A stretch of 64,000 nt of DNA from Nymphaea colorata. Its lineage: Eukaryota; Streptophyta; Magnoliopsida; Nymphaeales; Nymphaeaceae. The translations under genes were made by a program, and so were the position numbers. The notes beneath the pieces were generated by a model, which had not been told where the DNA came from, did no database searches, and saw only the letters and a program-made list of their open reading frames with translations. Of this stretch, positions 38,408-50,033 are shown in pieces; the stretch's first letter is position 1; each line of letters begins with the position of its first letter. The stretch covers positions 24,631,703-24,695,702 of the forward strand of contig NC_045146.1 of the NCBI RefSeq assembly GCF_008831285.2, written 5' to 3'.

Positions 38408-38510
38408 TATTTCTCAAGCACTAATGCTATTAGCAGTCCTGTCCGTAATTGTTTAACAAAAGGCATTTCTCAAGCACTTACGCTGCTACACTCCGGTCCG
38501 TATTTTCTTT
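38408..38510. repeat. Local tandem duplication specific to copy 2
   Basis: ATTTCTCAAGCACT and the following 35 or so bases occur twice (38408-38453 and 38464-38510) with several differences. The corresponding part of copy 1, near 30718-30760, has a single unit. Confidence 0.8.
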
Positions 38511-39164
38511 TTAACCATCTTTTCCATGCAACATAAGTAGTTTGTTTAATAAAGTCAAAGGTAAAGGACCCTCATGGGACCGGTCATAAAACCTCTTGGG
38601 TGCGTCTCTCCAACTCCAGAAGATAAACGTATCTTGGGGTTACCTAAGGAGTTGATGCTCATGAAGGTTCGACCTACACCAGCCATGGAACCCATCTTGT
38701 GGATCTTCGACATGTATATCTTTTTAAAGAGCCCTCTGGGACATCAAACTAAGTAGCTTCTAGGCCGTTCAAAGTAAGTAGTTTCTTAGAGGGCGTCCAG
38801 AATTCTGTCCGATCGCATCGTGCTTACGTTGTTTTCTGTAGTTTTTTTCTTGAAGAAAGTCCATTCTCTTTTTTCCTCGAAAACCCAAAGGAAAGAAGAA
38901 GAAGAAGAAGAAGATCATCTGGTTCCGTTCTAGAAACATATTTTTTAATCTCTATCTCTTTAGCAAAAGACAAAGAACATTGCCAAAAAAAAAAAGAGAG
39001 AGAGAGAGAGAGAGATATCGCGCTTCCTAAAATTTTCCATTAACCTGTTGAATGTTGATGAACCCTCGTAGCAAAATACTCCCTCTAGCAAAATTATGGA
39101 AGACGATGAACATCACGAAAAAGATCATGCTTCCTGAAATTTTCCGTCAACTTGTAGGGTGGTG

Positions 39165-42100
39165 TTAAACATAGGCAGACCACAACACGTGCCAGTTACA
39201 ATTCCGTTGCCACCATTTCCCCTTAAGAAGTTGAATGCAAACTGCTGCAGAAAACAACCCAAATGAAGATAGTGCCATGATGGTTGAATTCTCAAGCTTC
39301 CGATTATATCCACCCTGAAAAATTTTAGGGACGGATGAAGAAATTCAGGATTAAAAGGCAAAAAAAAAAAGTATAAAAAATAAGCCAAAGGAAACGTTGG
39401 GCACCTGAATCAAAACATACAAGATCCCAGCATTTGCAGGTACCAGAGACAAGCTCATCATGCCAGCTCGCAATTCATTCGGAACATACCTGCAGTTACA
39501 ACGTGATATGAAATCACTTGCATAGATGGCAGGACTAAAACATCAGATTAATAACTTTTTAACAAATTTACATGCTCCGCAGCCTTGCAAGTGAAGGTAC
39601 AATCAGGCCGAAAGATCCATGGATAATGCAGAAGAGAACCACTAGGACTGCAATTTCCTGCAATAAATGTTTGTGGAATCTACTCAAAAAATGTCAAACA
39701 TAAAGGAAATTTATTTTGCATCATCCAAATATGAAAATGCTGCAAATGTGAATGTGAGCAAAATGCATATGATTCATCTTAATTGTTCTTCGAGTAATAC
39801 TCTGAAACCCAAAGTTCAAAAGATTCAAATTTTTTGAACTTCACGTATTTGAATCTTTTCACATTGCAAAATTGGATTCTCACAGTCGCCAATATGGAAA
39901 TGAGACGCCAATTATTTCTAAGAGATTTAAGGGCATATGGTCCAAGACCACACAGGTTTCTACGGTTCTACCTCCCCAAAATATGCATTGGATACAGGGA
40001 ATTATATGTTTCTCATGTTGAGCTAATCCAACGGATACATCATAGGCATGGATAAATAAATACTAAACATGGATGTTCATGTTCAGTGTGTTGTTCTAAA
40101 AAATTTTACCTGATAGTCATAAGCTATAACAGAAAATGAAAAGCCAACCACCATGAAAACAATAGTCAAGCAGTCTTCTACTTCAATGGAAAAAAAACCA
40201 TTGAACATCCATGGAACCATCGTGCTACCAAACATTCTTGCACCAAGCAGACATGGGTATATTAATCCTAGAGCCACTTCTCTCCCATCTGCCTGCACGA
40301 AATGAAAGAATGAGTGGCCAATTTATTTGGAAAATAAAAGCAACTTATGTGTTTCTCCGACAACTATTTCAATGATGAGTTGGGAGGGAACTTGTCCAAT
40401 AAGAATTAGCATCTATAGCACCATCAACCTGGACAGGTGTATGGCTCAATCATATTAGTGTGAGGACCTCATATCTGGTGTTGCTGTAACAACCCGACCC
40501 TTTGGGGTGTTACAGTTGCAGCAAAGGACATAATCAGCCTTCATCAGCCATGATCCAGGAAGACATTTTATTTTTTGCCTTTCTTTTTGGTTTTTCTTTC
40601 CCTTTTCAATTTTCCCCTTGTTTTTCTTCCTCTTATATTTCTTGGCTTCAATGTATACATAAGTCAGGACCAAGGTCGCAGCACATATCATGATGACTTT
40701 TGAAAATCTCATAATATTTACGAGAAAATCAAATGAAACAAAAAATCAGGAAAAATTCATGAGATTTTGAAAATCTTGCCAAAATGCATGATGGATATTG
40801 TCAAAAATATTGCAATATTTACAAGAAAATCAAATAAAACGAAAAAAATAAAGAAAAAGCCAAATTCTTGCCGAAACAAAAAAAAAATCACGATTTAATA
40901 GCAATCTTTTCCCAAGATTTTAATATTTTTTAATTTTTAGAATTTTTAAAGATTTTTTTGGTATTTGTATGATTTTTTTTAATTTTTAAAAATTGTCGAG
41001 ATATTCCGGAGATTCTCCTGAGAAAAGCAACTTTGCTGAAAAATACTTAAAAAAAACTTCGCTGATATTTTACTGTGTGACAATGGTCAGGACTAAAAGA
41101 ATTTCAGCACCTCAGAATTTCCATCTCAAGTGCAGACAAGTTTCTCGTTCATTTGGTACCAACTAAATTGCTTCCATGTGACTGTAAGTACAAGCATGCT
41201 TTTCTGTGTGCAGTACATTTTAAGGTTATTAGCACTTAAAACATAGAAAAGCCAATGGAAAAAATAATACCACTACAGTTGGTATCCAGAGAAGCCAAAA
41301 GATTGCCATGGAGAAGTGAACAGCTGAATGAGCACAGGCCAATAGCAATACCCTTCCATCTGGCAGGAAATTACAGAACTTGCTTTATAAGTGAATAACA
41401 AAGAAACAAAGAAAAAACATAAAAATGCACAAACAGAGAGCCATACACGAATAAAAAGAAATAAGAAGCATGCAAGAGCACACAGTACATGCATCTTCAT
41501 GCATGGGCAAGAGCATGTCCAAGAAGCAACATGAAAAAACACATACATATACATAAATGGACTGTGACACCTTGATTAAAATGAAAAAAAAAATCCCATA
41601 ATACATGGAATAATTAATTATTACATGGACATCCTCTAGTTACGAGCTCAGCTAGGAATACACATTAAGACCAAAAGTTGGATTGCATCACAAAGAGAAC
41701 TTTTAAGATAGTGGAGAGTTAAATCCCAAAACTGTGTAGGATGAAATTGGATATCAACAACGTAGTAGTAATTTAACATCAGTGTCATTATTCTATTACC
41801 CAAAAGGAAAGCTTCCTTGAATATCAATATACTAAAGCTTTCATGGATAAAAAAAAATTCAGTTACCATTAAGAAAAAGTGAAGACAATGAAAGCTTGTA
41901 ATTCTTGAACGTAGATGATGGTACATGTTCATCCCACCCGCTATTGATATAAAGGAGGCAAACAATTGCCAAAGCAAAAGCAGAAACAGCAGGGGAGGCT
42001 AGCCCACTCTCAGAACTCCATGAAATCAAGGAATTTGCCATAACCTGGCTTCCAATTAGTGAAGCTGATTCCATAAAAGTCATCAACCAAAAAGTGTCAC

Positions 42101-42723
42101 TCAACAATTCCTTCCTGAAACCCAACTGAAAAGAAACAACCAGGTGCAACAAAGATTAACAATATAATAAACCAAGGCCTTTCACTATTAAGTTAGGAAA
42201 AGCAGTCATATTCACTGCAAACCTTTTCATGTTCAGTGACCATCCATGTCTCGAAACTGCATGAATATATTGATGATGACAATGACAAGAAGATGCATGT
42301 CATCCAAACACTTGGATACTTGTTCATGCCCCTTAATATGCCACCTGCAAGTTGCAGAAGGCAAGCAAACATGCATGCTTTCTTTTGCCCTCTGCAGTGT
42401 AGGTGAATCAATCAGAACACTGACATGACACAAGGCCAGTTTTCAAAAAGAAACAAACTTAAGCCTGAGAATCATCAGAATGAAGAAACTTGGCACCACA
42501 AACATTCTAGAAATAATTTGGGGCAAGTATAGAAGATGTATATCTGTATTTATAGAAGATGTATTTATGACCAAAAAGAAGGGAAATAAAGTCACTTATG
42601 GCCTCAAAGTCATTATCTTCCAATCAAAAATTCATGCTTAGCAAGTTTTGCTTTAACAAGCCAAGATATTGAAGGTCACCCTGATTATGATAATCAACGT
42701 CACAGTGACTTTCTACTACAACC

Positions 42724-42802
<79 letters not shown>

Positions 42803-44245
42803 GACTTGTATAATAGGTTCACATAAGCTACCACTCATAAGTTTTCTTTCTCTAAGAAGTTCTTCAAATATCATATAGTGCAGTTATATATGATATTTGG
42901 CCTATATTGTTAAACCTCTCATATTTTCTCGACATAATGGAGCAGCAAAATTGTGCTGCATTATTACATTCATTTGATTGCTCCTTAAATTATCTTGTGT
43001 GTTGCTAAACCAAAGGAATAGAAGCACATCACATTTTTTATGTTCATTTGGTTCCTTTAAACTATTTGATACTGTTTCCTGCATTATATTCTCCCAGTGA
43101 CAAGGAAATGAGATCAGGAAGGCATATAATGGTTGCTAACAAGATCCTTTTAGGCCCATACTTCAATCATCCAGAAAAATAAGGGGAATAAAAAGGGTAA
43201 AGAGGAAGCCATAATGGTTCCTTTCAGTTGCTAATTTTGTTTCGTTTCTGTTTTTTTTTTTGGTCAATACACATCTTCCATCGCCTACTATAAGCAAGTG
43301 TTTTCTAGGGCTGTGGACACTAAGCCAACCAATTTACAGATTATGACGAAATATGCCTCACAATGAAGTTTTAATTCTTCAGGAAGGATGTTTCCGAAAC
43401 CATATGAATGAGATCCAGCTGCAAATGGACCATGTTAAACAGAAGGTCAACAATGAGGAGCTCCAGCTCCAGGTGATTTTTGTAAATCAGAATAAAATCT
43501 TTACCCATACTTGAAAAATATTGTCCATATAAAGCACAGTATTAAGAGCAACTCCCACAGCTGTTATTTCCTCCCTCTTAATCAGGGCTACCACAAGCAG
43601 CCATTGGGTTTGGTAAATGATATTCTGAAGCAAAAAGCAAGGAGCTTACAATATCAACAGTCAAAAACTGGTAAAGATCTGAACTACAGCTACAGCGAAC
43701 TAACAGTTACAAATGCAGAAACGAAGACAGAATTGCGACTAAAGAAACATGGGACAATATCAACAGTCAAAAACTCACAGAACATCTGAAAGAGGCGCCA
43801 AGAACGTTCCAAGAAGAAGAGAAGCAACACTTCCAGATGAGAGAACCAGAGCCATCTGCTCCCTGTTCAGACCCTTACCAACATACTCGATCTCTCCGAA
43901 GACATTTTGAATCCCTTCGACCACTACGCATCGTCCCAAAGGAATAGCAAATCACTAAAAAAGGCGATACCCATCAAAGATGGACCAAAAAAAAAAAGAA
44001 AACAACGCCGGTCCGTAAAAGAGGCAAAAGAAAAGCACAGTACCTGACAACAAGCAGTACGCAACCAAGAAGCTCCTTTGGAACCGAGGAAACTGAGATG
44101 GGTATGTCGAGGAACCAGCCTTTCTAGACGAGATCTTTGATAAGAAGAATGGGAAGAGGAGGATTGACGCCGACGACGCGGAGAATAGGAGGAAGTAGGA
44201 CCAGGGGTTGGGCTCCCAGACGTCTGGCAGGATGACTACCCCCAT
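39165..44245 (-). CDS. MFSD5-like molybdate-anion transporter MFS-B (recent paralogue of MFS-A)
   Basis: Nine exons of the same lengths as MFS-A except the last: 44245-44044, 43923-43779, 42391-42223, 42125-41867, 41359-41271, 40292-40110, 39657-39572, 39489-39405 and 39314-39165, giving 455 residues. All GT-AG junctions and the full reading frame are kept. Three features differ. The MFS motif A reads APLSDVLGQKK, with the first conserved Gly replaced by Ala. The C-terminus changes from LLKRKRWQRNYNRHVL to LLKGKWWQRNCNWHVL, losing several basic or polar residues. The MFS-A stop codon TGA has become TGG, adding WSAYV before a TAA. The 6-bp and 30-bp differences, (TA)n and insertions are confined to introns. 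It looks expressible. Whether transport is altered is unknown; family function is as for MFS-A. Confidence 0.92.
40485..40514. mobile_element. 30-bp palindromic insertion with 5-bp target-site duplication
   Basis: The insert begins TGTAACAACCC and ends GGGTGTTACA, an imperfect palindrome bounded by TG and CA, and is flanked by GTTGC on both sides. MFS-A has the uninterrupted site with one GTTGC (near 32748-32753). It looks like a drastically shortened LTR-type or inverted-repeat insertion, or a footprint of one. Confidence 0.85.
40671..41085. mobile_element. hAT-like MITE in MFS-B intron 5
   Basis: Same insertion as at 32882-33249. The left end is eroded (CAAGGTCGCAGC), the right end keeps GTGTGACAATG. 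Both flanks are exactly GTCAGGAC, a perfect 8-bp target-site duplication as made by hAT transposases. Confidence 0.87.
42726..42799 (+). repeat. (TA)n microsatellite in MFS-B intron 2
   Basis: About 37 TA units. The matching place in MFS-A (about 34845-34870) has only a few TA units, so the run expanded after duplication. Confidence 0.95.
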
Positions 44246-45735
44246 TTCCTATCGGTTGGTTAAGATGGTGAATGCTAGGTGGTGATGATGATGATGGGTC
44301 GGTACGCCATGACCAGAAACTCTCCAGGAAGCCAAATATGTAACGAGAAGGCGGAAGCTGTCTGTTTCGTTTGCAGATTATTCCAACAGGTTAGTTCGGT
44401 TTCAGGTTTTCAACGGACGGGCTCACCGTCTTCTTGAAGCTTGGCCGTTACGAAGGGCGAGCAGGCAGGCATGCTAAACAGGTTAGCTTTCTGCTGCTTC
44501 TAGTTCACACTATAAATATGTGAGGAACCCAACCCATGTTATCAAACACCTTTTATCACTATTAATCTCTGTATTTGCAGTTGATGCGTGTGTCTGTGTG
44601 AGTTTTCTTTAAAATTTACAACGAAAACTACAAGTTAGGTAGAAGGAGATTGTCCCTTGTTCAGATGTGGGAAAATCATGTGGCCCTTACTTTAGCCTTA
44701 GGGTAACCACCTGCTTTGGCCTATCTATACAGAAGGCGTTAAATGAAGTTTAACTTTACAAGTTTCAACATCCTGCCTCATAGAAATGTATGGTCTAGAT
44801 ATTATCTGTTTCTGAAAAAGTAGGACACGAAGGTAAATTAATTTGCACTTGATTGAATTTTAACTGCTAAAGAACAGTCAGGAGGACCTCTAGATGGGAG
44901 ACTAAAACTCTGGTTTCATGTTAGATCCGATCTCACGGATTCTGACCTTGGCCTAAGCAGATGCCATGTAATTGGATTCAAATTTAGAGGCAGAGTTCAT
45001 TTTTGAAACCAAATTTGGATCCAATTTGCACAAAACCCAATATTTATTAGTGCAGGGGTTGAGTTTTTTTGTCAGGCCTGAAATCAGAATCTTTTATCTG
45101 CGAAAACACAGGGCAGATATGAGTCTGATTAGTAATGAAAATTAATTTAAATTCAATTTAAAGCGTCATGGCTGATATGATATACCATATTGGTATATTT
45201 TAAACATTGCTTGTGGCTAAAAGGTCAATAAGGCTATGATACACCATATCGGTATATTTACAGAGTACCATGTGGATAAAACGTGATAATTCAAAAGCAA
45301 GCAATATTTCACGTTTCAGGCGAAAGCACCTGCCTTCAAGTATTGCCAGAATAGTTTAGAAAAAAAGATGCTCAACTCTGGAAGGAAACAGGTTTCAATA
45401 TTTTTTTGTCTCTCTTGATCGTTTTCCAAAGAAATCATTCAACACGTATTCCAACGGAATGTTTCAATATAGCCAATATTATTTGCGCAGGAGCAAGATG
45501 AAGAAAATCCAATTTGGACCCAGTTTGCCAGTTACCCTATGGATGTACAAGTGCATCCTCAAGTTATACATCTTACTAGATTTAATATTAATCTTATCAA
45601 AGTTTATGTTCCAACTTAAAAAAATATATACTCATAATGTAAGGCTAGTAGTTTCTTTAAATTTGAGATTTTGATTTTGCTATTTCAATCAGCAGTTAGT
45701 TCCGGAAATGGCAAACTAAGACAGAGTTAGACTAT
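44246..45735. other. MFS-B promoter and upstream flank
   Basis: No gene recognised. The part just above 44246 is homologous to the region above MFS-A. From about 44400 it continues as sequence homologous to the flank of the pseudogene exon 1 (near 48920). The stretch 45636-45735 matches 49671-49765. Confidence 0.55.
45636..45735. repeat. Flanking direct repeat, left copy
   Basis: AATGTAAGGCTAGTAGTTTC and the following bases match AATGTAAGGCAAGTAGTTTC at 49671, with CAGTTAGTTCC against CAGTTGGTTCC further on; about 80 percent identical by eye over some 88 bp, same orientation. These are likely the outer edges of the older MFSD5 duplication. Confidence 0.75.
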
Positions 45736-45910
45736 TTCATTCTTCCATTTGCCTTGTTTTTGGGAACTAAATACGTCTTAGATAGTTCCCTCAAATTGTT
45801 TTTAGACGATAAGCCTCTTCATTCTGTTGATCCTCAAGCTCAAGCCTGTGAGTTTCTTTCTTTCTGAAAACTGACGTAGCAATATTCTGATGGTTTCACC
45901 TACATTGCGG

Positions 45911-48178
45911 AGGGGAAAAGAAAGCGTCGATTGTTGCGTGCCTTCTGCAATTTGTGAGTGGCACAGTAAGGGGAACGAACAAATATCCAAGTGTTTGGAT
46001 GTCATGCATCTTCTTGTCATTGTCATCATCAATATATTCATGCAACATTGGAACATGGATGTTGGCTGAACATGAAAAGGTTTGCCTTCAACGTGACGGG
46101 GTTTTCCTAAATTCAGTGTTGGAATGCTTTGGTTTATAATCTTGTTAATATTTGTGCACATGTTAGTTGCTTTTTCAGTTGGGTTTCAGTGAAGGCATTG
46201 TTGAGAAATCTGCTTCACTAGTTGGAAGCCAGTTTATGGCAGATTCCTTGATTTCTTGGAGTTACTGTGGGTGGTCTGGTCTCCTCTGCAGTTTCTGCTT
46301 CTGCTCTGGCAATTGTTTGCGTCCTTTATGTCAACAGGGATGTGATGAACATGCACCAGCATCTACATTCAGGAATTACAAGCTTTCATTTTCTTCACTT
46401 TTTTAAAGTGGTAACTGAATATCTTTGTTTCCATGAGAGCTTCAATATATGATATTCAAGGCAACTCTCTTTTGGAAGGACAGAACAATGACATTCAATA
46501 TATGATACACAATTATGGGATTTAACTCCCAGTATCTTCAAAGTTCTCTTTATGTTGCAGTCCAACTTTTGGTCTTAAAGGATATTCCTGGCTAGGCTTA
46601 TTATTACAGGATATCTATTTAATACTTAATTATTCCATGTATAATGGGAAAAATAACTTTGCAAGCACTTGCTTTTGTAATATGACTTTAAAACGTAATG
46701 CACGCGTGAAATCATACCTGTACTTGTATTCTCATCGAAGCAATTTAGTGGTACCAAATGAACAAGAAACTTGGCTATGGTTCTCAATATCTCTTTCAGT
46801 CCTGACATATCTATCCACTGGAGCGGGGAAAAAAGGAGGAAGGAAAATAAGAAACGAAAGGCAAAAGAAGAAGGGGAACAAGAAAAGAAATGTCAAAGAT
46901 AAAATGTCTTCGTGGATCATTATTCGTGAAGGCTTATTAAATATCATTTGCTGCAACGATGCAACCACATGCAAGATCTTCACGTTAATAGGATCGAGCC
47001 ATACACATGTCCAGGTTGATGGTGCTATAGATGCTAATTCTTATGGGAAAAAAAATCCCCTCTTAACTCGTCACTGGAACAGTAAACTGAATTTATGCAT
47101 TTCTTGTTTTGCAAAGAACACATGAATTGCATATATTTTTCAAATAAATGTTTGCTCATCCCTTCATTTTCGTGCAGCAGATGGGACAGAAGTAACTACA
47201 GGATTGACATGCCCATGTCTGCTTGGCGGAACACGGCGGTTTGAAGGATGTTGAGCGGTGTGCTGCCCACTGAAATGGACGGCCGCCAACTGCTTGACCA
47301 GCACCTTCATGGTGGTTGGCTTTTCTTTTCCTGTTATAGCTTACAACTATCAGGTAAGTTTTTTACAACACACTAAACATGAACATCCATATTCATTATC
47401 TATTCGTGCCTGCCCATTGTGTAGCCATTTGATTAGACCAAATAAAAGGAACGCACAGTCCGCTGTATCAAATTCGTCTTTCGGGGGAAATGGAAACCTC
47501 TCTGGTATTGTGTGAATCCAAGTTTGCAATGTGAAAAGATTCAAACATGTGAAGTTCAAAACTTTCCGGCTTCTTGAACCTAACGTTGAGAGAACTTTTT
47601 GCGTAGACTTGAAGCATACATTAAGACGAACCATATGCATCCCTATTCACATTCACATTTGCAGCATTTTCATATCTGCAGAATGCAAAATAAATCTACT
47701 TCACGCTTGGCACTTTTTAAGAAGATTCCACAATCATTTATTGCAGGAAATTGGAGTCCTAGTGGTCCTCTTGTGCATTATTTACAGGTCTTCTGCCTGC
47801 TTGTACCTTTACTTGCAAGGCTGCGGAGCATGTAAATCTGTTACACAGTTGCTGATCTGATGTTTTGTTTCTGTCATCTATGCAAGTAAATTTCGTATCA
47901 TGTTGTCATCGCATTTATGTTCCGAATGAATTACGTAATAATATGATGGGCCTGTCTCTGGTACCTGAAAATGCTGGGACCTTGTACGCTTCCTTCGGCT
48001 TTCTGTAGTTTTTTGCCTTTAAATCCAGACTTTCTTCATCCGTCAGTAAAAATTTTCAGGGTGGATGTAACCGGAAGCTTGGGAATTCAACTATTATGGC
48101 ATTATCTTAGTTCGGTTGTCTTCTGCAGCAGTTTGCATTCAACCTCTTGAGCGGATATGGTCGCAACGGAATTATAAC
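45911..48178 (+). pseudogene. MFSD5-like pseudogene, inverted 3' part (exons 3, 4, 6-9)
   Basis: On the plus strand, opposite to its relatives, exon-like pieces of the MFSD5 gene lie in order: exon 3 (45911-46079, same 169-bp length, NKYPSVWMSCIFLSLSSSIY), exon 4 (46179-46410, 27 bp short and internally frameshifted), a badly eroded exon 6 ending FMVVGFSFPVIAYNYQ near 47355, exon 7 near 47748-47832, exon 8 near 47915-47998 and exon 9 from about 48060. Exons 2 and 5 are missing, the exon 3 acceptor is damaged (TTGCGG for CTGCAG), and exon 9 has an in-frame TAG at 48108-48110. Introns are also homologous to those of MFS-A and MFS-B. Divergence is far greater than between MFS-A and MFS-B. Confidence 0.92.
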
Positions 48179-48579
48179 CAGCAAGGTGAAGGAAAATTTC
48201 TGGAAGCACGATCTCCTTTTTTGGTATGTTCATCGTCTGCCATAATTTTGCTAAAGGAAAAGAGAGAGTATTTTGCAAAGGATAGGCTTCATTCAACAGG
48301 CTGATGGAAAAAATCTCAGGAAGGATGATGTCCTTTTTTTGCAATGTTCATTGTATTCCATAATTTTGCTAAAGAGAGTGAAATATTTTGCTAGAGGGAA
48401 GCAGATAATGTTTTGATTTTATTTGGTATTCTTGAAGAAGAAAATCAGCATAATATAATATGATCGGACAACGTTAGGGATCGTCCGAAACCAGTAGCAA
48501 ATCGCTAAATAGGCGATACGCGTCAAATATGGAGGATAAAACGACGGCAATCCGCCGGAGGCAGAAAGACACAAAGCAC

Positions 48580-48765
48580 CTAACATCAAGCAGTACGCGG
48601 CCAAGAAGCTCCTCTGGAAGAGGAAATTCAGATGGGTAGGTTGACGAACCAGCCTTCTTGGAGATCTTCCAGAGGAAAGATAGGAAGAGGAGGATCAGCG
48701 CGGAGAAGAGGAGGAAGCAGCGAGAGGTTGGTCTCCCAGAAATCCGGCGGGATGACCACACACAC
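48580..48765 (-). pseudogene. MFSD5-like pseudogene exon 1 (start codon lost)
   Basis: The minus strand carries the first exon of the same family: VVIPPDFWE, a hydrophobic helix, then KKAGSSTYPSEFP and LLGRVLLDV. The ATG has become GTG (48765-48763), and the exon is 186 bp instead of 202 bp, so it is also frameshifted. It points away from the rest of the pseudogene at 45911-48178. The break lies near 48420-48490, in intron 1, so the 3' part was inverted in place. Confidence 0.88.
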
Positions 48766-50033
48766 TTCCTATCCGTTGGCTGAGATGGTGAACGCTAGGT
48801 GATGAGGGATGATGATGGGTCGGTCTGCCATTACCATAGGCTCTCCCCAAGAAGCCAAATAACCATCCGGTATTCGGCTGCTCTGTTTGGTTTGCAGATG
48901 AGTCCAATTGCTTCGTTCAGTTTCCGGTTTTCAACGGACGACAGGCATGCGAAACCAGGACTCTGGTGTCAAAACGATACGTTAATCGTGTTTGCATTGT
49001 TGAAACATGAGATCAAGCATATGGCTTTTCACCACGGAACGCCACCATCGTCCTATGAACATTACAGCCTTCAATATTTATATGATGTTATTTGCTCTTT
49101 ATATACTAAATATCGCCAACATTAAATCTAGATTTTATATAATCACAGTCAGATGTGATAAAGATGGACAATCTTATCGATGCTCGCAACATCAGCTTTA
49201 CTCTTATCAACAGCATAATCTTAATAACCTCATTTTTATTCGCCATTATCTTCTTTGCACTATTTTCCTTAAACAATTACAATTTAATTACTTCCCTTAA
49301 TGATGGCATAAATATAGTTCTCATGCATTTCACGAAAATGATTGGACTTGAGGTCCTGAGGAAGTTACGCAAACTTTTATTAAAACCTTCATGTTTTCCT
49401 TAACAGAAAAGTCACAGATGTGCTTTTGCGATGTAAAGTTTCAAGAACATTATTCCATTTGATTAACAGAAAATATCCTGAAGATATTTTCACCCTAATC
49501 CGAATCGAACAAACGATCAAATACGTGGCACCATCAACGAGTTACAAAACACCATTTTACAACAGAATTAGAACAATCACGCAACCACAAGATGCAATGG
49601 CGAACGCCATAGCCATGAAACTTCACACAAGAGAAGCTTCTTTTACCCGCAGAAATGAACGGGAGTGCCTAACAATGTAAGGCAAGTAGTTTCTGTAACT
49701 TTAGGATTTTCACTTAGCCATTTCGATCAGCAGTTGGTTCCCTAAAATGACAAACCAAGATGCTGCTTCAAGCAATATGTGTAATCAATAAATCTGATTT
49801 TCCTGAGAAAGAGAGCACGTATATTCATAATCACATGCATAACACCAATCAGTTGCTTCCAGAATTATGTCCTGGAGGTTATTAACTTGGAACAAACTAG
49901 ACCATGTACACAATACCACAATTATCAACACTTTGACATACCATGCAGATAGGCATGGGTTGTTATCCTTGACGAATACTCCAGGGCCTCAGAGAGTCCA
50001 GAAACCAGGCAGTGTCCTCAAGGCTGGGAATGA
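48766..50033. other. Spacer between MFSD5 pseudogene and ACBP3-like gene
   Basis: Old MFSD5 promoter region and flank (with the right direct repeat at 49671-49765), then the probable 3' untranslated region of the ACBP3-like gene. No coding gene recognised. Confidence 0.5.
49671..49765. repeat. Flanking direct repeat, right copy
   Basis: Partner of 45636-45735; see there. It marks where the older MFSD5 duplicate joins the ACBP3-side sequence. Confidence 0.75.

Larger units (their letters stand above)
36916..44455. repeat. Direct segmental duplication, copy 2 (contains MFS-B)
   Basis: Begins abruptly in CYP21-1 exon 2 sequence (GAATCTCCACTTTCTCCTCC), follows copy 1 to about 37916, jumps over roughly 1.1 kb (CYP21-1 exon 1 and promoter) and then stays colinear through MFS-B and its promoter. 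Confidence 0.9.

Noticed and set aside
46637-47125. 162-codon plus-strand frame
   Set aside because: It maps to intron sequence of the MFSD5 pseudogene, is Lys-rich and has no family motif.
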